DNA of 64,000 bases from Lottia gigantea (GCF_000327385.1 NW_008710211.1:1425159-1489158); one strand, 5' to 3'; positions 22,714-36,287 are shown, counted from the stretch's first letter. The notes: generated from the letters alone by a model not told the origin. Made by a program: numbers and translations.

Positions 22714-23548
22714 ACAAATAATGCACTGTACAGGAGTCACTATACAGATTACCCTACTTATAATTTATTTCTATCATTGAAGACTTCTCAATCAGACACA
22801 AACTCTAGTTGAAACACAATATCATTAAACTGAAAATACTCAAATAACTAACCATGACCATCAAAGAAACCAATAAGACTGCAGCAGATACCTTCAAAAT
22901 TTAGAATCTTCTAAAAATAGAAAACCAGTTCAGGACTTATTAATAATCCTCAAATATAGAACAAACCAGGTTGGCATCAATCATATCGAATATCAAAGAT
23001 TGTAGATTTTAAATGGTTTGAAATTTAATCAGCTGTGAAAGGTAGAAATAAAAAGTTCATTTGAAGTAGGTCAACAGAGTAAAACTACAGGCGACTATCT
23101 TGTGATCTAGTAATTTAGGTTATCATTCCTTCTTACTGACCCTACTTTATTAGTCTGTTTTATATGAGCCGTTTTATAATGTCTTGATGGGAAGGCAAAC
23201 TCCGCCAACAATTACCAGATTGACATTTAAAATTGTCTAGGATTATGAAGCAATTTAGTGTACCATTTTATAGAAAGTACACAAAAAACATTCTTCAAAT
23301 GACAAAATTCATAAGCTACCAATAGTGGGTCACTCTCTGTAATATGTCTGGTGAATCTATATGAAGATAATAGTACAACAATGGACCAGTATCTCACAGG
23401 ACAACAAAATATCCTTAAACCATTTAAACATCTAATTGGTCAATCACAAAAAACTGTTACTCAGGTAACTGTGTTTCCTGGATTTTATCTTAGATAATTT
23501 TCAAATTCAAAGCCCATTATGTACAATCTGAAAAATGTTGAAAGATTA

Positions 23549-23732
23549 TTAAAGATGGGTTTCCTTATTTTTTAGTGTCAAATTCAGCAAACTATTTGAT
23601 GTTTGATAATTTGGTGTTTTAATGAATTATCACATATTCTTATTCTTAATCATATCATTATGTTCTTATGGCATATAATTAAAGAGTTTTAACCAATCAT
23701 AAATGTTGTTCACTCATCGCACCCATCTTTAA
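23549..23732 (+). mobile_element. MITE family B, short 184-bp derivative
   Basis: Left end TTAAAGATGGGTTTCCTTAT, right end CACCCATCTTTAA, both with TTAA. It keeps the left half of the 374-bp element at 29822-30195 but lacks most of the right half, so it is an internal-deletion derivative. Confidence 0.85.
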
Positions 23733-24164
23733 GAAAACAGATCTACCTCAATCCCCACTCTTCTCAAAATAATCTATTGATCAATCTAATCCAGACCGTG
23801 CCCTAATCCATTATACAATGAATATTGAAAGATATCAATATAAATATGTAACCTGGTCTGTCTGAGTTTATTAATATCATTAATCAATTGTAACCTGTAC
23901 TAATGACAAATTGTCCTGTAACCTTCAACAGGTTGAGACACCAGCCCTGGGGGACACCAATATCAATCCTTAACCCCCTAAGGCTTCACACTTTCATTAA
24001 TCCTTCACCCTTCTAGCTTTACACCTTCATTAATCCTTGTCGTTTCAATATTTTACATGTTAATCTTGTTACAATCAAATTTAACACTTTGGTCTTGTTT
24101 CAAAAACAAATCTGAATTGCCATTCACAAAGGTGACAGATTGTGAGGTAGCCAAAAATCCATTC

Positions 24165-24285
24165 TGGATCATTCAAGATGACAAAATCAATGAGGTAGAC
24201 ATGAAATGAGTCCAATAGCCATCCTGGATCATTCAAGATGACAAAATCAATGAGGTAGACATGAAACGAGTCCAATAACTATCTT
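24165..24285. repeat. 60-bp tandem duplication
   Basis: CATCCTGGATCATTCAAGAT then GACAAAATCAATGAGGTAGA then CATGAAACGAGTCCAATA occurs twice. It generates a repeated peptide in a spurious minus-strand ORF. Confidence 0.9.
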
Positions 24286-24575
24286 GAATTTTCAGTTATC
24301 AGCTAACAATCCAACTAAATTTCCATTGACACAGATATTATTGACCACAGACATTCTGTGATATTCAACCAACAATACAATTATAAATATAAAAAATCTA
24401 GTCAATTATTAAAAGTGGTATATCCACATGTAGTATATAATTTACACAATACAAGATAGCACCCCATTATATCGGGGAAGATCCATTGGAAGTCATTCAT
24501 CTGTAACGCTAATACACAATACAGCTTACGTTAAACATACAAAAAAAGAATAAAATATGTAATGTATACTATGCT

Positions 24576-24908
24576 TTGAAGAGACAGATTCGCCTGTTTG
24601 ACCCATGGTACCTTCGTATCAGAACCTGGAATTTTTTACCTAAGCTAATCAGTAATAATGTTCATATGTCACTGTCGAAATTTGAGTCGTCAAAGTCATG
24701 TGTGTCCAGAACTATCTGTGTTTGAAAGTTAAAATGACAACTCGTCTTTCTGGAGATATATATATAAACCCATAATATAATAAACATGTAATTCCTAGTT
24801 TGACTTATTTTGAATAAAAGATTTCCGTAGATTTCTAGTACTTCTGATGACAATGTACATATTCCAGACTTAAATCAACCCCCTAAAATGGTGAAGCTGT
24901 CCCTTTAA
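24576..24908 (-). mobile_element. MITE family A, about 333 bp, inverted
   Basis: Reverse-orientation copy of 5460-5808: GGTACCTTCGTATCAGAACC, AAAATTCCAGG-type spacer and TGTGTGTCCAGAACTATC in inverse order, ending GCTGTCCCTTTAA. Confidence 0.75.
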
Positions 24909-27386
24909 AATATGATTACATGCTTAATAATTGTATAAAGTTACATAATGATAGTAATATGATTCAAATATTTTAATAAGTATAACATTGAAATCTATCA
25001 ACTCATCTAGCACAGCATTATTGAATATCATATTCTCCAAAAAATAATTAGTGTAGATTTAAACTGATTGGATAAACATTTAAAAAGAAAAAAAAAACTG
25101 TTAAAATTTGTATTATTAGGGCTAGCTTCCTGGTTGTTGTAACCTTACAGAGCTGTGGTGGCTCACTAAGTTTAAGTACACATTTGCTAAACTCAAGCTT
25201 GAAGATTTGCTACCAAGTGTAAGTTAAGATCCCTCCATGGTCAGAAAAAGGTCAAGATCTGTAAACTAATGCCCCTCATTGCAGACTGCATGGCATCAAA
25301 GTGATCTATTTGATATAAAGTCTCTTTTGATGTTGACCACGTCAAAAAGTACACCACAGAAACACCTGCGTTCCGATCAGGCTGAACATGTACCTTGTCA
25401 TTTCAAAGTCTTTAGAACCTTAGTGCAGATATATTCATTTGATATTTTCTATGTTAATTAATTATATAGGCCTACAAACTTCACAAAGAATTTATAAAAA
25501 ATGTGTCAATTTCATAGTTCAAATCACTTCATTCATTAATTTAAATGTACGAAGTCAAACTAGAAAGCTTAAAGAAACAGAAGTCTTAAAAAAAAATCTG
25601 ACAAATGCGTTGTTAAATACATTTTTCAATAAAAATGCACTTATTCACACCAGAGGTCAAAGTAAAGTCCATTGGGATTGACCTTTCACATTTAAATATC
25701 ATTTCCTAAACTTAAATTGTTCTCTTCCCAGTTTTCAAATAAACAATTAGTTTTCTACTTGATAAACTGACACTTTTTCAACTTGTATTTATAAATATCA
25801 AACGTCATCAATAAGTTATCAAGCTAAAAACTAGAGGAAAACTTCAGAGGTCAATGAAAAAAAATCAGGACAAATTATCAATTGAACACTCCTCGGAAAT
25901 CTATTTCCTTCAAAAAAAAATCAACCGTTTTGCAAAATATTGTGTTCATATTTTCACAATTTAATGTTAGCTCCAGAAATATAAAAACATGATTCTGTTC
26001 ACAGTATAAAAATGATTTTGAACAGTTATTCAATAATTTGTCAGTCCAAATCAGAAAAGAGAACCAAAATCCAACAAAATACAATACAGCAGTCAAAGTA
26101 TATTTATATCAGATGTAAGCATTCCATAGAATCTGAACCAGAGTCAAAAACCTTTAAAACAATTACTAATCCTTAATCCAAAATCTTACATGAATACAAC
26201 AGAAACCAATCCTAAATTTATTTCAATCATTAAAACGAAGACGACCTCAAGGAGGCCTTTTTAAAAATTGCACCAGGATCCACTTTATGTATCAAATTTA
26301 CCCATATTAAAATAACACAACGAACACTACCTAAAATTAAACCAAAATTCCCTTTTCAGATACTATTAAGAAACACTAAAATAGAACCTGCACAATTTTA
26401 ATATTCAAAAATAAATGGAAACATTGTACTAAAAAATTTGCTTTCAATTGGAAAATAGAAAAAAAAATTTAATTTACTTTAGTCAAAATCCTGTTTCATA
26501 GAAACTCTTTCACGTGCGATGATACGATATCATGAACTATAACACTTGAATTATTCTCCTGGAGCGAGATTTTTCACTGATTTCATAAATAATAATTTTC
26601 TTCACATATCACAATTAACACGAGTAATAATATCCAAGGTTCAGAATAAAGTATCCGTCAGTATTAAAACTTAGGTTCAGAAGTCAATTTAAAAGTTCAG
26701 AAGTTGGTACATATACTGTTAATTACTGCTGATCACCATCTATGACTACTCCCTATGTAATCTTAATCCTACACATATGTATCCTTATTTTCCATTGGTC
26801 CTTATATCAACAATATATACAATCAATAATCTGATTGGTCAATAAGTGTGGTATATCAACTTGATATACCATACCTTGAGAAGATATATTTACTTACTAA
26901 CATTGACTTGTCAAATACTAGACAAGGATTTTAAAGGTTAATATAACAAAAGGGGCTATGTAGGTCAGTCTGTTTGGCATATACAATTAATACTGAAAAT
27001 TGAAATACTGTTTTAAAGAGATTGTACAGAGGTTTTCTAATTTTTTATGTGTATCGGGGACACAGATAGCATCAATTTACACCATTCCAATTTTCACTCA
27101 GACGTCTTTGGTTCCTGCAATTCCACTAAAACTAAGTGCTTTATGATGTCACTAATCGAGAAACACCTTATGTGATAAAGCATATTTTTTAATTTAAAAA
27201 CTTGCCAAAACATAGGGACTCTAGATTCATAAAGGGAAGGATTTACTAACCTGCCAAAACTCTATCATAAATAAGGTGAAACTAATATTAAATGAGATAA
27301 AATTGAATGAATGCATAAGATTGCATAAACTACAGGAAATTCATAGAATAATGAAAAGAAAACATATTTTACATCCTGTATTTCAA

Positions 27387-27754
27387 ATGAAATGAAATGA
27401 ATGGAGTTTTACGTCCTACTTTTCTCCACCTTGTGGGCTAATGAAGACGGGCAACGCCATGCAGGGTGCCATGAGGGAAATTTTGCCAGGACAGCGGCAT
27501 TAACCTGCTCTTTTTCGATTTCCAACTGTCGAGGGATCTTTAACGTGCACAGCCTGTAGCACACGGGGGCTCGGTTTATTGTCCCATCCGAACGACTAGA
27601 CGCTTTTCCATGTCAGCCCCTCTTACCATCATCACTGACAGGGGGAAACTGGGTTGAAAAATCCGAAGGTATTATCTTGACCTATGCCGGGATTGAACCC
27701 TGGACCTTCAGGTTAGCGAGCAAGCGTCTAACTCACTGAGCCACCGCGGCTCCC
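27387..27754 (-). mobile_element. full-length tRNA-derived SINE with target-site duplication
   Basis: Minus-strand element of about 368 bp. The head GGAGCCGCGGTGGCTCAGTG has an A box (TGGCTCAGTGAG), and GGTTCAATCCC is a perfect B box, so the head is tRNA-like with a pol III promoter. A central domain follows (TGTGCACGTTAAAGATCCCT, CGACAGTTGGAAATCG, AAAGAGCAGG), then the 3' end GTAGGACGTAAAACTCCATT and an ATTTC-rich tail. It is flanked by a 15-bp direct repeat, CATCCTGTATTTCAA, at 27372-27386 and 27755-27769. The intact boxes and near-perfect duplication suggest a recent insertion. The central domain resembles conserved SINE core domains shared among marine invertebrates; which one I cannot say. 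Confidence 0.95.
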
Positions 27755-27773
27755 CATCCTGTATTTCAAGACA

Positions 27774-27895
27774 TTATTGGTGTTAGATGGTGAAGAGAAC
27801 ATAGTCTCATAAAAGCTCTGGCCAAGGTCACAAAGTAAAGATTTTTCATAGAATTTAGGTACAAGTTAAAGGTTAAGATATTTGGTGTAATTGAT
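27774..27895. repeat. dispersed repeat (copy 1)
   Basis: TAGTCTCATAAAAGC-CTGGCC then AAGGTCACAAAGTAAAGATT and CAAGTTAAAGGTTAAGATA recur at 61858-61965. Family not recognised; a short related piece is at 18215-18255. Confidence 0.75.
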
Positions 27896-29149
27896 AGAGG
27901 GAACATGAGAAACATTTTCACCTGTGTGTTTGAGACGGATTAGATAATCATATTCTACCATTCTAATATTTTCTTTCATTATTTAAAAAGTCTGCCAAGG
28001 ATTTAATCTATGTTCTACATCTATCACAACTCCCGTGAAAAAAAATGAATGGAGTTTTACATCCTCAGGTCGAATTTTGAAGAGTTTAAAATGAAAAGAT
28101 GAATGTCAATATAAACTCTTCATGGCTAAAACAAAAACATGTACAAAATTTCAAGAATTCTGATAAAATATATAGTTAAGATAAGTTTATAAGTAAAGAA
28201 ACTATTAAAGGGAGATAACTGGAGAAGAAATAGTTCTTTTACATTTCAGACCATCATTAAACTGAAATTTAGAAAAATCTTTTAATTAAATTTTTAACTA
28301 CACAACAAAAAAGATATTTATAACCGTTAAAACAATTAATACCGCGTAAATACAGAGTAAAAAATCAAAATGGAATTTGAAATATGTTATAATATTGTGC
28401 GAGTTGATAGGGAACACAGGTAGAAATGATTCTGGTGTCTAGAGATAACACAGCAAGAAACTGAGAAACAGCTGACTCCACCCTTCTGCATTGTTTCTAA
28501 TAATTTAAAGTTATGAACTGAACTAGTCTGGAATGACAAGTTTTAATACCACTAGTTATATCTATGGTAAAAAAAAAAAGACATTTTTATGTATCTGCGG
28601 TGGATTCAAAACATACACACAAGCAATTTATTTTGTTGAAACTCTATAAACTGAATTTTATGGCATTTAATACTATAAAAAATTTAGTAGACAGATATAT
28701 TAGAAAAACTAAAACTTTACGTTTGAGTGGCTAGTGCATCAAACAAAAAATCCAAATAAAAAAAAAAACATCATAAACTAGAAACACTTTTAAAAAAAAA
28801 TTGTTAACTCAGAAACTTATTATCATCATAAAACAAAATAAAAACAGAGTTAATAATCATACTATAATAAAAACAATGATTTGGACGACAGCCAAGGGAG
28901 ATAATAAGCTACGTTATCATGGATTGCGATATAGTAGAGATAGATAGTTAACCACATTATAAGATGTGAATTATTAGGAATGAGGCCAAGATCATTAACA
29001 TGCAAGAAAAATTGACCTACTTTTTTATCTGTGGTAAAGTGCATCAATTATTTGTTAACCCTTGTAACACTGATTGACATTAATCTTTCTGAGCTCTCAA
29101 CTGTGGAAATGCTATGTTCCTAATCCCTCAGGACTCTAAAAGCTGCAAG

Positions 29150-29355
29150 GACCATGCTCCTGGACTATCAGAGCATAAAGCTGAAAGGGCATGCTTCTTG
29201 AGCCCTCACCACTAAAAGCTGAAAAGGGCATGTTCCTTAAACCCTCATCACTAAACCAAAAGCTGGAAGGGACATGCTCTTTGTGCTCTCATCACTAAAA
29301 GCTGAAAAGGACAGCTGAAAAAAGTATGTTCCTTCAGCACTCAGCACTAAAAGCT
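29150..29355. repeat. degenerate tandem repeat of about 45-55 bp
   Basis: Repeated CATGCTCCT/CATGTTCCTT, CCCTCA/CTCATCACTAAAAGCTGA and AAAGGGCATG blocks, four to five copies. Confidence 0.7.
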
Positions 29356-29821
29356 GAAAATGTGAGAAAGGTTATCAATGAAGGGACTTGAGTTACCTGT
29401 ATCTATAAACAATGTTTTGATCAGAAAGATGGTGTGAGAAAGGTATTTTATCAAGGAAGTTTTTACCTGAATATATCAACAATTTAAGATATAGGTGTAA
29501 CTCTTGCTTATCTTCATTGTTTACCTTCAAATCACCGAAATAATTCATGTTTATTTCTCTCATTGTATCATGTTACTATATCAAATCTTAACTTTCATCC
29601 AACTTGGCACCATTCACAGAGATCAGTTCAACTTATAACTGACAATTTCCGCCAAACATTCAACAAAATCTGTTCTCATCTGCTTCAATGGTGGCGAAAC
29701 ATGAATTTCATAAACAAATGAAAGATTTGATAATGTGGAAACATGTTATAATGAAATGTTTTTGAAATATTCTGAAATTGGACCAGAAACAACTTTGGTT
29801 ATAAGGCTGTTATTTCCTGTA

Positions 29822-30195
29822 TTAAAGATGGGTTTCCTTATCTTATAGTGTCAAATTAAGCAAACTTTTTAATTAATTGGTGTTTCTAATGAATTATCAT
29901 GTATTCTTCATCATATCATTATGTTCTAATTGCATATAATTAAGAGTTTTAACCAATCATTAATGTCCATGTATGTACAGTCTGGATAAACAAAAAAAGA
30001 CTTTTTGACCTTTCTAATCAGTCACTCATTGGAATTCTGCTGGTAATTCTCTTCTAATTTAGCTAATTATGAATTAATTATGGTCGTGTGAGACAAAGTG
30101 GTATTTTTCCAAGTCATTAGAACACCTCTACTTTCTATTCATATAAGTATTAGCATTTTCATTTTCATACATAAAAATAAGGGAAGCCATCTTAA
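29822..30195 (+). mobile_element. MITE family B, 374 bp, TTAA ends
   Basis: Left end TTAAAGATGGGTTTCCTTAT; right end ATAAGGGAAGCCATCTTAA is its inverse. TTAA at both termini. Interior without ORF. Inverted full copy at 57637-57981, short copy at 23549-23732 and a fragment at 14062. Confidence 0.9.
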
Positions 30196-31398
30196 AGTCA
30201 GTGTTGACCAAGTATATCAAAGATTCAGGTTATTGAACTTAGTATAGCACTCATAGTTTGTCTATTGCCGCTTACCAAACACAGATATATCTACGTTAGT
30301 CAAAATTTATACACACACATACACTTATCAGATAAAGGTTGTATCAAATAGGTAGGTTTTTAACTCTTTCGTTCATCACTACAAAAAGTTAAATAAAAAG
30401 ACAGTTTAAAATCCTGCTGTTTTATCTGTGCCTGATTCAGTTAAGACAACTGTTCGATAGAGATAATCAAAATTACTCCCCCCCCCCTCTTAAGTAATTA
30501 TCTACAGTTTAAAGTAATTGGTTGTTTATCTGTAATTAGTAAATCCTGATTAAAAATCAACAAAGAGAGAGGCTGGAAAATTTAGTCTATTTGACAATAT
30601 CAACAAAACACTTGATGAAAATGAGGTCAAACTCTGGCTAGATTTAGTTAAGATAAAAAGGAAATGACCCTATGTTTCTGCTATAACTGAGACTTTTAGC
30701 TGTATTTTATGTTGAAAAAGACCAGCAAACTTACAGAGCTTGTGATTTGAGACCATTATCAGTACTGAGATGAGTCAATCAGGAATGTACAGATCAGTAC
30801 AAGGCCACAATCAAACTTGATGTTCCCACTTCAACGTTATTAGATTAGGGGGGATAACTGAAGACGGGTGACCTTAGTCCAAGACAATTCATGTACTGAT
30901 GCACGTTTAAACCCAGAATTTCTTGGTCAAAGAGCAAGACTCACACTGCAAGGGCTTGAGATCTTCAACAAGATCATTGGCATGTCAAAGATAGTTCAGG
31001 GAACATTACAACAGACATACATGAATTCCATCTTCTCAAGAGAAAGAACCAAACTCAAAGATCAAAGAACTAAGCCACCTGCACTGTTTTTTAATAGCTA
31101 TTCCTAATTAATGACCAAAAATACTTTATAATTCCTGAAATCACATCAACATGTCTGTCGAGGAAGTAATAACTATCCCAGAAACAAGCTCAAAGAATTA
31201 ATTTTGTGAATGAAATAACCAACAACAGATATTTTTAGATCTTTCCAGACAAGAGAAGTTATTTTCACATTTATCTAGCTTTCATTGGAATCAGTCAGCA
31301 GATTTTAATTTAATGTAACAAGTTTATATGGTTTACATTTCAAATTAAATCTTAAAATAGATTCCTTACAATCATAGAATGATATATCTTGACCCTTG

Positions 31399-31880
31399 TG
31401 AAATTCTTGTTATTTCTTTCTATTCAGAGAGTATATGATTTAAACAAGGGTACCTGTTAATAAGTTACACAAAATATAACCTTTGATTATCTAGGAAATT
31501 CTTGTTATTTCTTTCTATTCAGAGAGTATATGATTTAAACAAGGGTACCTGTTAATAACTTACACAATATATAACCTTTGATAGTCTAGGAAATTCTTGT
31601 TATTTCTTTCTATTCAGAGAGTATATGATTTAAAAAAGAGCACCTGTTAATAAGTTACACAATATATAACCTTTGATAGTCTAGGAAATTCTTGTTATTT
31701 CTTTCTATTCAGAGAGTATATGATTTAAACAAGGGTACCTGTTAATAAGTTACAATATATAACCTTTGATAGTCTAGGAAATTCTTGTTATTTCTTTCTA
31801 TTCAGAGAGTATATGATTTAAACAAGGGTACCTGTTAATAACTTACACAATATATAACCTTTGATAGTCTAGGAAATTCT
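31399..31880. repeat. 94-bp minisatellite, 5 copies
   Basis: The unit runs GGAAATTCTTGTTATTTCTT, TCTATTCAGAGAGTATATGA, TTTAAACAAGGGTACCTGTT, AATAAGTTACACAATATATA, ACCTTTGATAGTCTA. The copies are nearly identical, so the array is young. Confidence 0.95.
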
Positions 31881-32338
31881 TATTTTTTTCTGCATGCCCT
31901 GCGTCTTGAAAAACACCCACCACTACACATAGAGTTATCACCGTCGAAATTCAGAAAAGTCTTACGATTAGAGCTTAAGTACTTTACATTTGAAAGTTTG
32001 ACTTGACTTAAATCTTTGGTCAAATCAAATCTTAGTGCATAACTTATGCTAATGAACTGGGGGAGATGGTTTCTGACTTCCACCACCACATATGACCCAG
32101 AATTTGATATACTTCGACCTTAGATATATACATAACTTAAAGCTAAAAGGAATTTGATAGAAAATTAACAAATGATAAAATGATCTGAAAAGAACCTTCC
32201 TGACATTTCCCATAAATCTCAGTTAATATCAGAATTCAATTTGGTTTCCCGTCTGTTTTGTTTCAGTTGGAAAGATTTTTAATTATCAAAACAGAATATG
32301 TTTTATGTCCTAAAGTCTGATCTGAATCTTGTAAGGCC

Positions 32339-32709
32339 TTAAAGGCACATTCCACTTTTTTGGAAGTCAAATAATTTTTTGTTCAAATTTGTGAAAATTA
32401 TACACTCAAATCTATAGAAATAAATGATTCCCATTACGTATCTGAAGGTTTTCACTCAAAAAATCCAGCCGTTGATTTCTAAACACCAAATATAGGATTC
32501 AACTAATCATATCGTGCCATTATAAAACCAAAACTAGGTCAAACTGCTTAATTAACAATTAGTACTCTCAGTTTTTAATCAACACTTTTAAAATATAATT
32601 CAATTTGATCAAGAAGATACATGCATATACTTTAGAAATATTTTGAGGTATAATTTACGACATTTTTGATAATGAAAACTTTTTAAAAAAGAGTAGAATA
32701 TCCCTTTAA
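32339..32709. mobile_element. MITE family C, 371 bp, TTAA ends
   Basis: Left end TTAAAGGCACATTCCACTTT and right end AGAGTAGAATATCCCTTTAA are inverse-related. The interior is AT-rich without ORF. Confidence 0.8.
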
Positions 32710-32789
32710 GCAATTATGGATAAACAACTTTAACATCAAAAAGGTAATCATCTGATTTTAGCTAAAATTTAAAGTAAACCTTTCTTCAT

Positions 32790-32862
32790 TTCCCCGTCTT
32801 CATTACCTCAATTAGATTCAGAAGAGTAGGGCGTAAAACTCCATTTTATTTCATTTCCTTCT
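32790..32862 (+). mobile_element. SINE tail fragment
   Basis: CCCCGTCTTCATTACCTCAA, then GAAGAGTAGGGCGTAAAACT and CCATTTTATTTCATTTCC in plus orientation. Confidence 0.75.
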
Positions 32863-33300
32863 TCTTTTTCTATCAATATCGTGTGAACCTCAACAGGTGA
32901 AGTAAAGGTAAGGGAACGGTTATCACAACTCAGTGGGTCGTAAGCTCGGCAATATTTTCACAGATACCAAACCACATGTTACAACCTAGCAGGTAACCAG
33001 ATTATCTGCTGTAGAAATATTATCATTCAAACTATTTATATCTTCAATAATTCTAATTAAACAGCTGTTGGGTCAGGGCTGAGTTCACCAATAGTTAAAA
33101 TCCTCTACAGAAAATTATCTTTGAAATCAGATTCTATTTCTTAGTACACCCTCAATTGCATCTAAAGTGTTTAAGAATTTAACTTTTGAAGAATCACATG
33201 TCGCTTTGAGATTTTTAAGGACAACCATCTAGGCTCTGGCCAATCATTTTGGTTTTGTACAAAAAAAAAAAAAAAGAACTGAACTGAACAGTATTAGCCT

Positions 33301-33514
33301 AACTATATATAGACACAGTTTTAAGGAACAACAATCACTGGTTAAAGTTTTATGCAATGTTTCTTAGACTAACTATAAAAAGGAACAGTTTTACGCAACA
33401 ACAATCTATGCCTGAGGACGACAGGGCGGTGCTCTGAAACATGTCGAAACGTTGCATAAAACTTTAACCAGTGATTGTTGTTCCATGAAGCTGTGTCTAT
33501 ATTTCATAGTCACA
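33301..33514. repeat. inverted repeat with about 60-bp arms
   Basis: The left arm AACAACAATCACTGGTTAAA then GTTTTATGCAATGTTTC (33326-33362) pairs with the right arm GAAACGTTGCATAAAACTTT then AACCAGTGATTGTTGTTCC (33446-33484). Pairing extends outward through AGACACAG/CTGTGTCT and TATAG/CTATA. The loop of about 85 bases holds a third partial copy (GGAACAGTTTTACGCAACAA). Possibly a foldback element. Confidence 0.85.
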
Positions 33515-34631
33515 ATTGCTAAATGCCATTTAAAAACTTTAACCTAACTATAAAGGCAAGAATTCGTAAGAAAATCATCCATCCTTAAATTCAAGCCATT
33601 TCCTTGAGAAAACAAGCCATATTTTATCATTATACTGCAAATATACATCTAGAAGACCATAAAACCTTGAAGTTTACATTCTATAAATATTTCCAAGACA
33701 GAAAAAAAGTTACATTGTTCTGACTTCCATTAGAAAATCCAACAACAATGAAAATGTGATGACCAAGTTATTTTAAAAACAAGTAGAATTTTTATTCTGA
33801 ATTCGCCCCAAAGAAACAAGAAAAAATATCAGTTAAATTCAAAAAGGAAAAAAAACCAGTGACAGGAAGAAAACAAGAAATAGGAAGTGAGATATTTAAC
33901 GAAAACAATGCAATATAAATAAACTGTACTAAATGCACCAGTCTCCATTCTTATCAGGTTTAATTCAACAATAAATAAATAAGCCAAGAAATTAGACATA
34001 TACTCTAAACAATTCAAACCATTAACTTCAAATTCAGATTTCTAAAATTAAATCAGAGTTGCGTACTGTGTTACCAATGATAATTCATTTTGATAAACCT
34101 AGAACCATAAGACCACCCATGATTTACACCTTAGAGGCCAATCAAATAATTATATTACCAGATACAGGTTTAATTTCACCTGATTTGATCATCTTGTTGA
34201 ATTGTTAGGAGCCAAAAACAGGTTCCATATCAATAGGTTTTTATAACCTCAAATGGACAAAAGATGACTGTAAACTAAAATTGAAATTTGTATTACTAGA
34301 CTGTATTAGCCACTCAGAGGCTCTATGGTTTGATAAAGTCACGGTGCTGCATCAAGTATCCTTGAAAAGTAAGTATGACACTCACTCAAGTAGGTAATTT
34401 CCTATCAAATTGATGTATTCCAATGCTGAAATCCACAGTCCCTACTTGCGACCTAGGCCAGTGCTTCTATAAGAGCTTACTAGTTTTAAGTTGGACCAGT
34501 ATGATACGTCATTATGCCAAATTGACACAACATTTCTAAAACATCTGATACCATTCTGTGGCTTGGTTTGTCAAAGAATCCACAATTTAGGCTCAAAAGC
34601 CCTTAAAGTTTCATGTACTAGCTTGAACAGT

Positions 34632-34745
34632 GGCAGAGCCAAAAGGCAGCTACCCCCATGCCAAATGCAAGTTTTTCGGGCATGACTCTCATAACTAGGT
34701 TAGAAATTCGGGCAACCTCGGACGTCAACCTGGCTCCACCACTGA
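34632..34745. repeat. dispersed repeat (copy 2)
   Basis: GGCAGCTACCCCCATGCC, CATAACTAGGTTAGAAATTC and CCTGGCTCCACCACTG; related to 22603-22713, and the phrase TGGCTTCGCCACTG just after the N run at 44071 may be a third. Confidence 0.6.
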
Positions 34746-35051
34746 TCTTGTTCAGGTAGAAAGTATGACATAAGATAATAATATTTGATTGCAAATAAGA
34801 AATAAGTATTTGAAAATATAAGAAAATATAAATTATTTTATGTGTAACAGAATCTAATTTACATCAGTATCTACTACTTGAATAATTTACACAACAATCT
34901 AACAGATTAATTCTGTATTTTTTCTCTGCCAACAGTCAGAATAGTTTATTATTTTCTATTTTCTTACGACCACCCAAACTTTATGAGACTAGCACCAATT
35001 TTAAAACTCCTTAGTATCTATTACAATTAGTTAAATTCTCTTAAATAACCC

Positions 35052-35160
35052 ACAGGTACTAGAACCAGTTATTACACGAAATATAGACAGGTACTAGAAC
35101 CAGTTATTAAACACGAAATATAGACAGGTACTAGAACCAGTTATTAAACACGAAATATAG
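35052..35160. repeat. 36-37-bp tandem repeat, 3 copies
   Basis: ACAGGTACTAGAACCAGTTA then TTAAACACGAAATATAG repeated three times. Confidence 0.93.
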
Positions 35161-35299
35161 TAAGTAGTGAATTGAGACTAGATGAATGAATTGAGACCAA
35201 ATGAATGAAATGAGACCAAGAAAATTTTAGAAAAAATGAATTGATTTTGTGCATTCTGACACATATTTTGGACAAAAAAGGTAGACATTTAAATTTGTT

Positions 35300-35385
35300 G
35301 AAAATAAAGTGGGGGTACAATTGGGGGTGCAAACCACTTTTCTAGGGGGGCCCCCCTGAATCCCCAGCGTCCATTTAAAAACCTT
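35300..35385. repeat. dispersed repeat with inverted partner at 42320-42450
   Basis: GGGGGTGCAAACCACTTTTC then TAGGGGGGCCCCCCT; the inverse is AGGGGGGTCCCCTAGAAAAA then TGGTTTGCACCCCC at about 42331. Family not recognised. Confidence 0.7.
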
Positions 35386-36287
35386 TATTCTGACAAATCT
35401 ATTTCTATATCTACTGAAAATGAGATACTTTACCTGTTTAATTGATGAATTATCCAAATTATCAACTTACCTTACCAGGACTACTATAGAAAATAATCTT
35501 ATAATATATATATTAAAGAGCTTTCAGATCTGAAATACGAAAGAAATATATGGTCCTCATATCATAATTCGTTCAAGTAAAAAAATTCGCTCTGCCGAAA
35601 TTACCTGAAATTTTGCACTTATCATTGATTGCACTTCACCCATGTTGGTTTTTAGTTTTTCTTTGGTTTAAAAATAAACAATTGTCCTCATGTCCAAACT
35701 AGATCTATTTCGTAAATAACAGCAACATGGCCTACTTCAGGTGTAAAACCACATATAGGTGTTAAAGGTAACCACAGGTATAGAATGTTGAAATTGTGTA
35801 CAGGTGTTAACATGAGGTAACAAGTGGATTGATGGTATCAAAAAATCAACATGTTAACCAATTAATTGGTAAAAACACAGATTTTGTTGTTAGTCAGTAT
35901 CCAATCATTCCCAATTTAATCATTGAGATTTCTGTTAGTGGGTGAAATAACTTTTGACCATAATTTGAAAAAAATTTAACACAAAAAAACTCAATTTTTG
36001 CTCTAAATTGGATTAGCAAATGATCACATTAGTGCCAAATTTCAGCAGATTTTTCCAGCAATAGTGTTTCTTAATATTTCCAATATCTTAATATCTTCCA
36101 CTCGTGTTAAAAGTGAATCAACAGATAATTCTGGATGTAAATCGAGTAACACGCAATTCAGGCATTAACTAGGTGGCACCACCAGTAAATTCATAATAAT
36201 AACACAGACAATCACTTGGAGGCAGCAGTAGAGACCTGGTGGTCTACTACGAGGTATTCACCTACATGCACCAAATTTACTTATTTG

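Noticed and set aside
27670-27754. tRNA gene
   Set aside because: The A and B boxes belong to the tRNA-like head of a SINE, which continues into the SINE core and has flanking target duplications.
33411-33460. Hammerhead-ribozyme-like CTGAGGA...GAAAC core in the 33.4 kb hairpin
   Set aside because: A GACA/TGTC stem can form, but the core spacing is off by one base and no stem I is visible, so the fold is not convincing.
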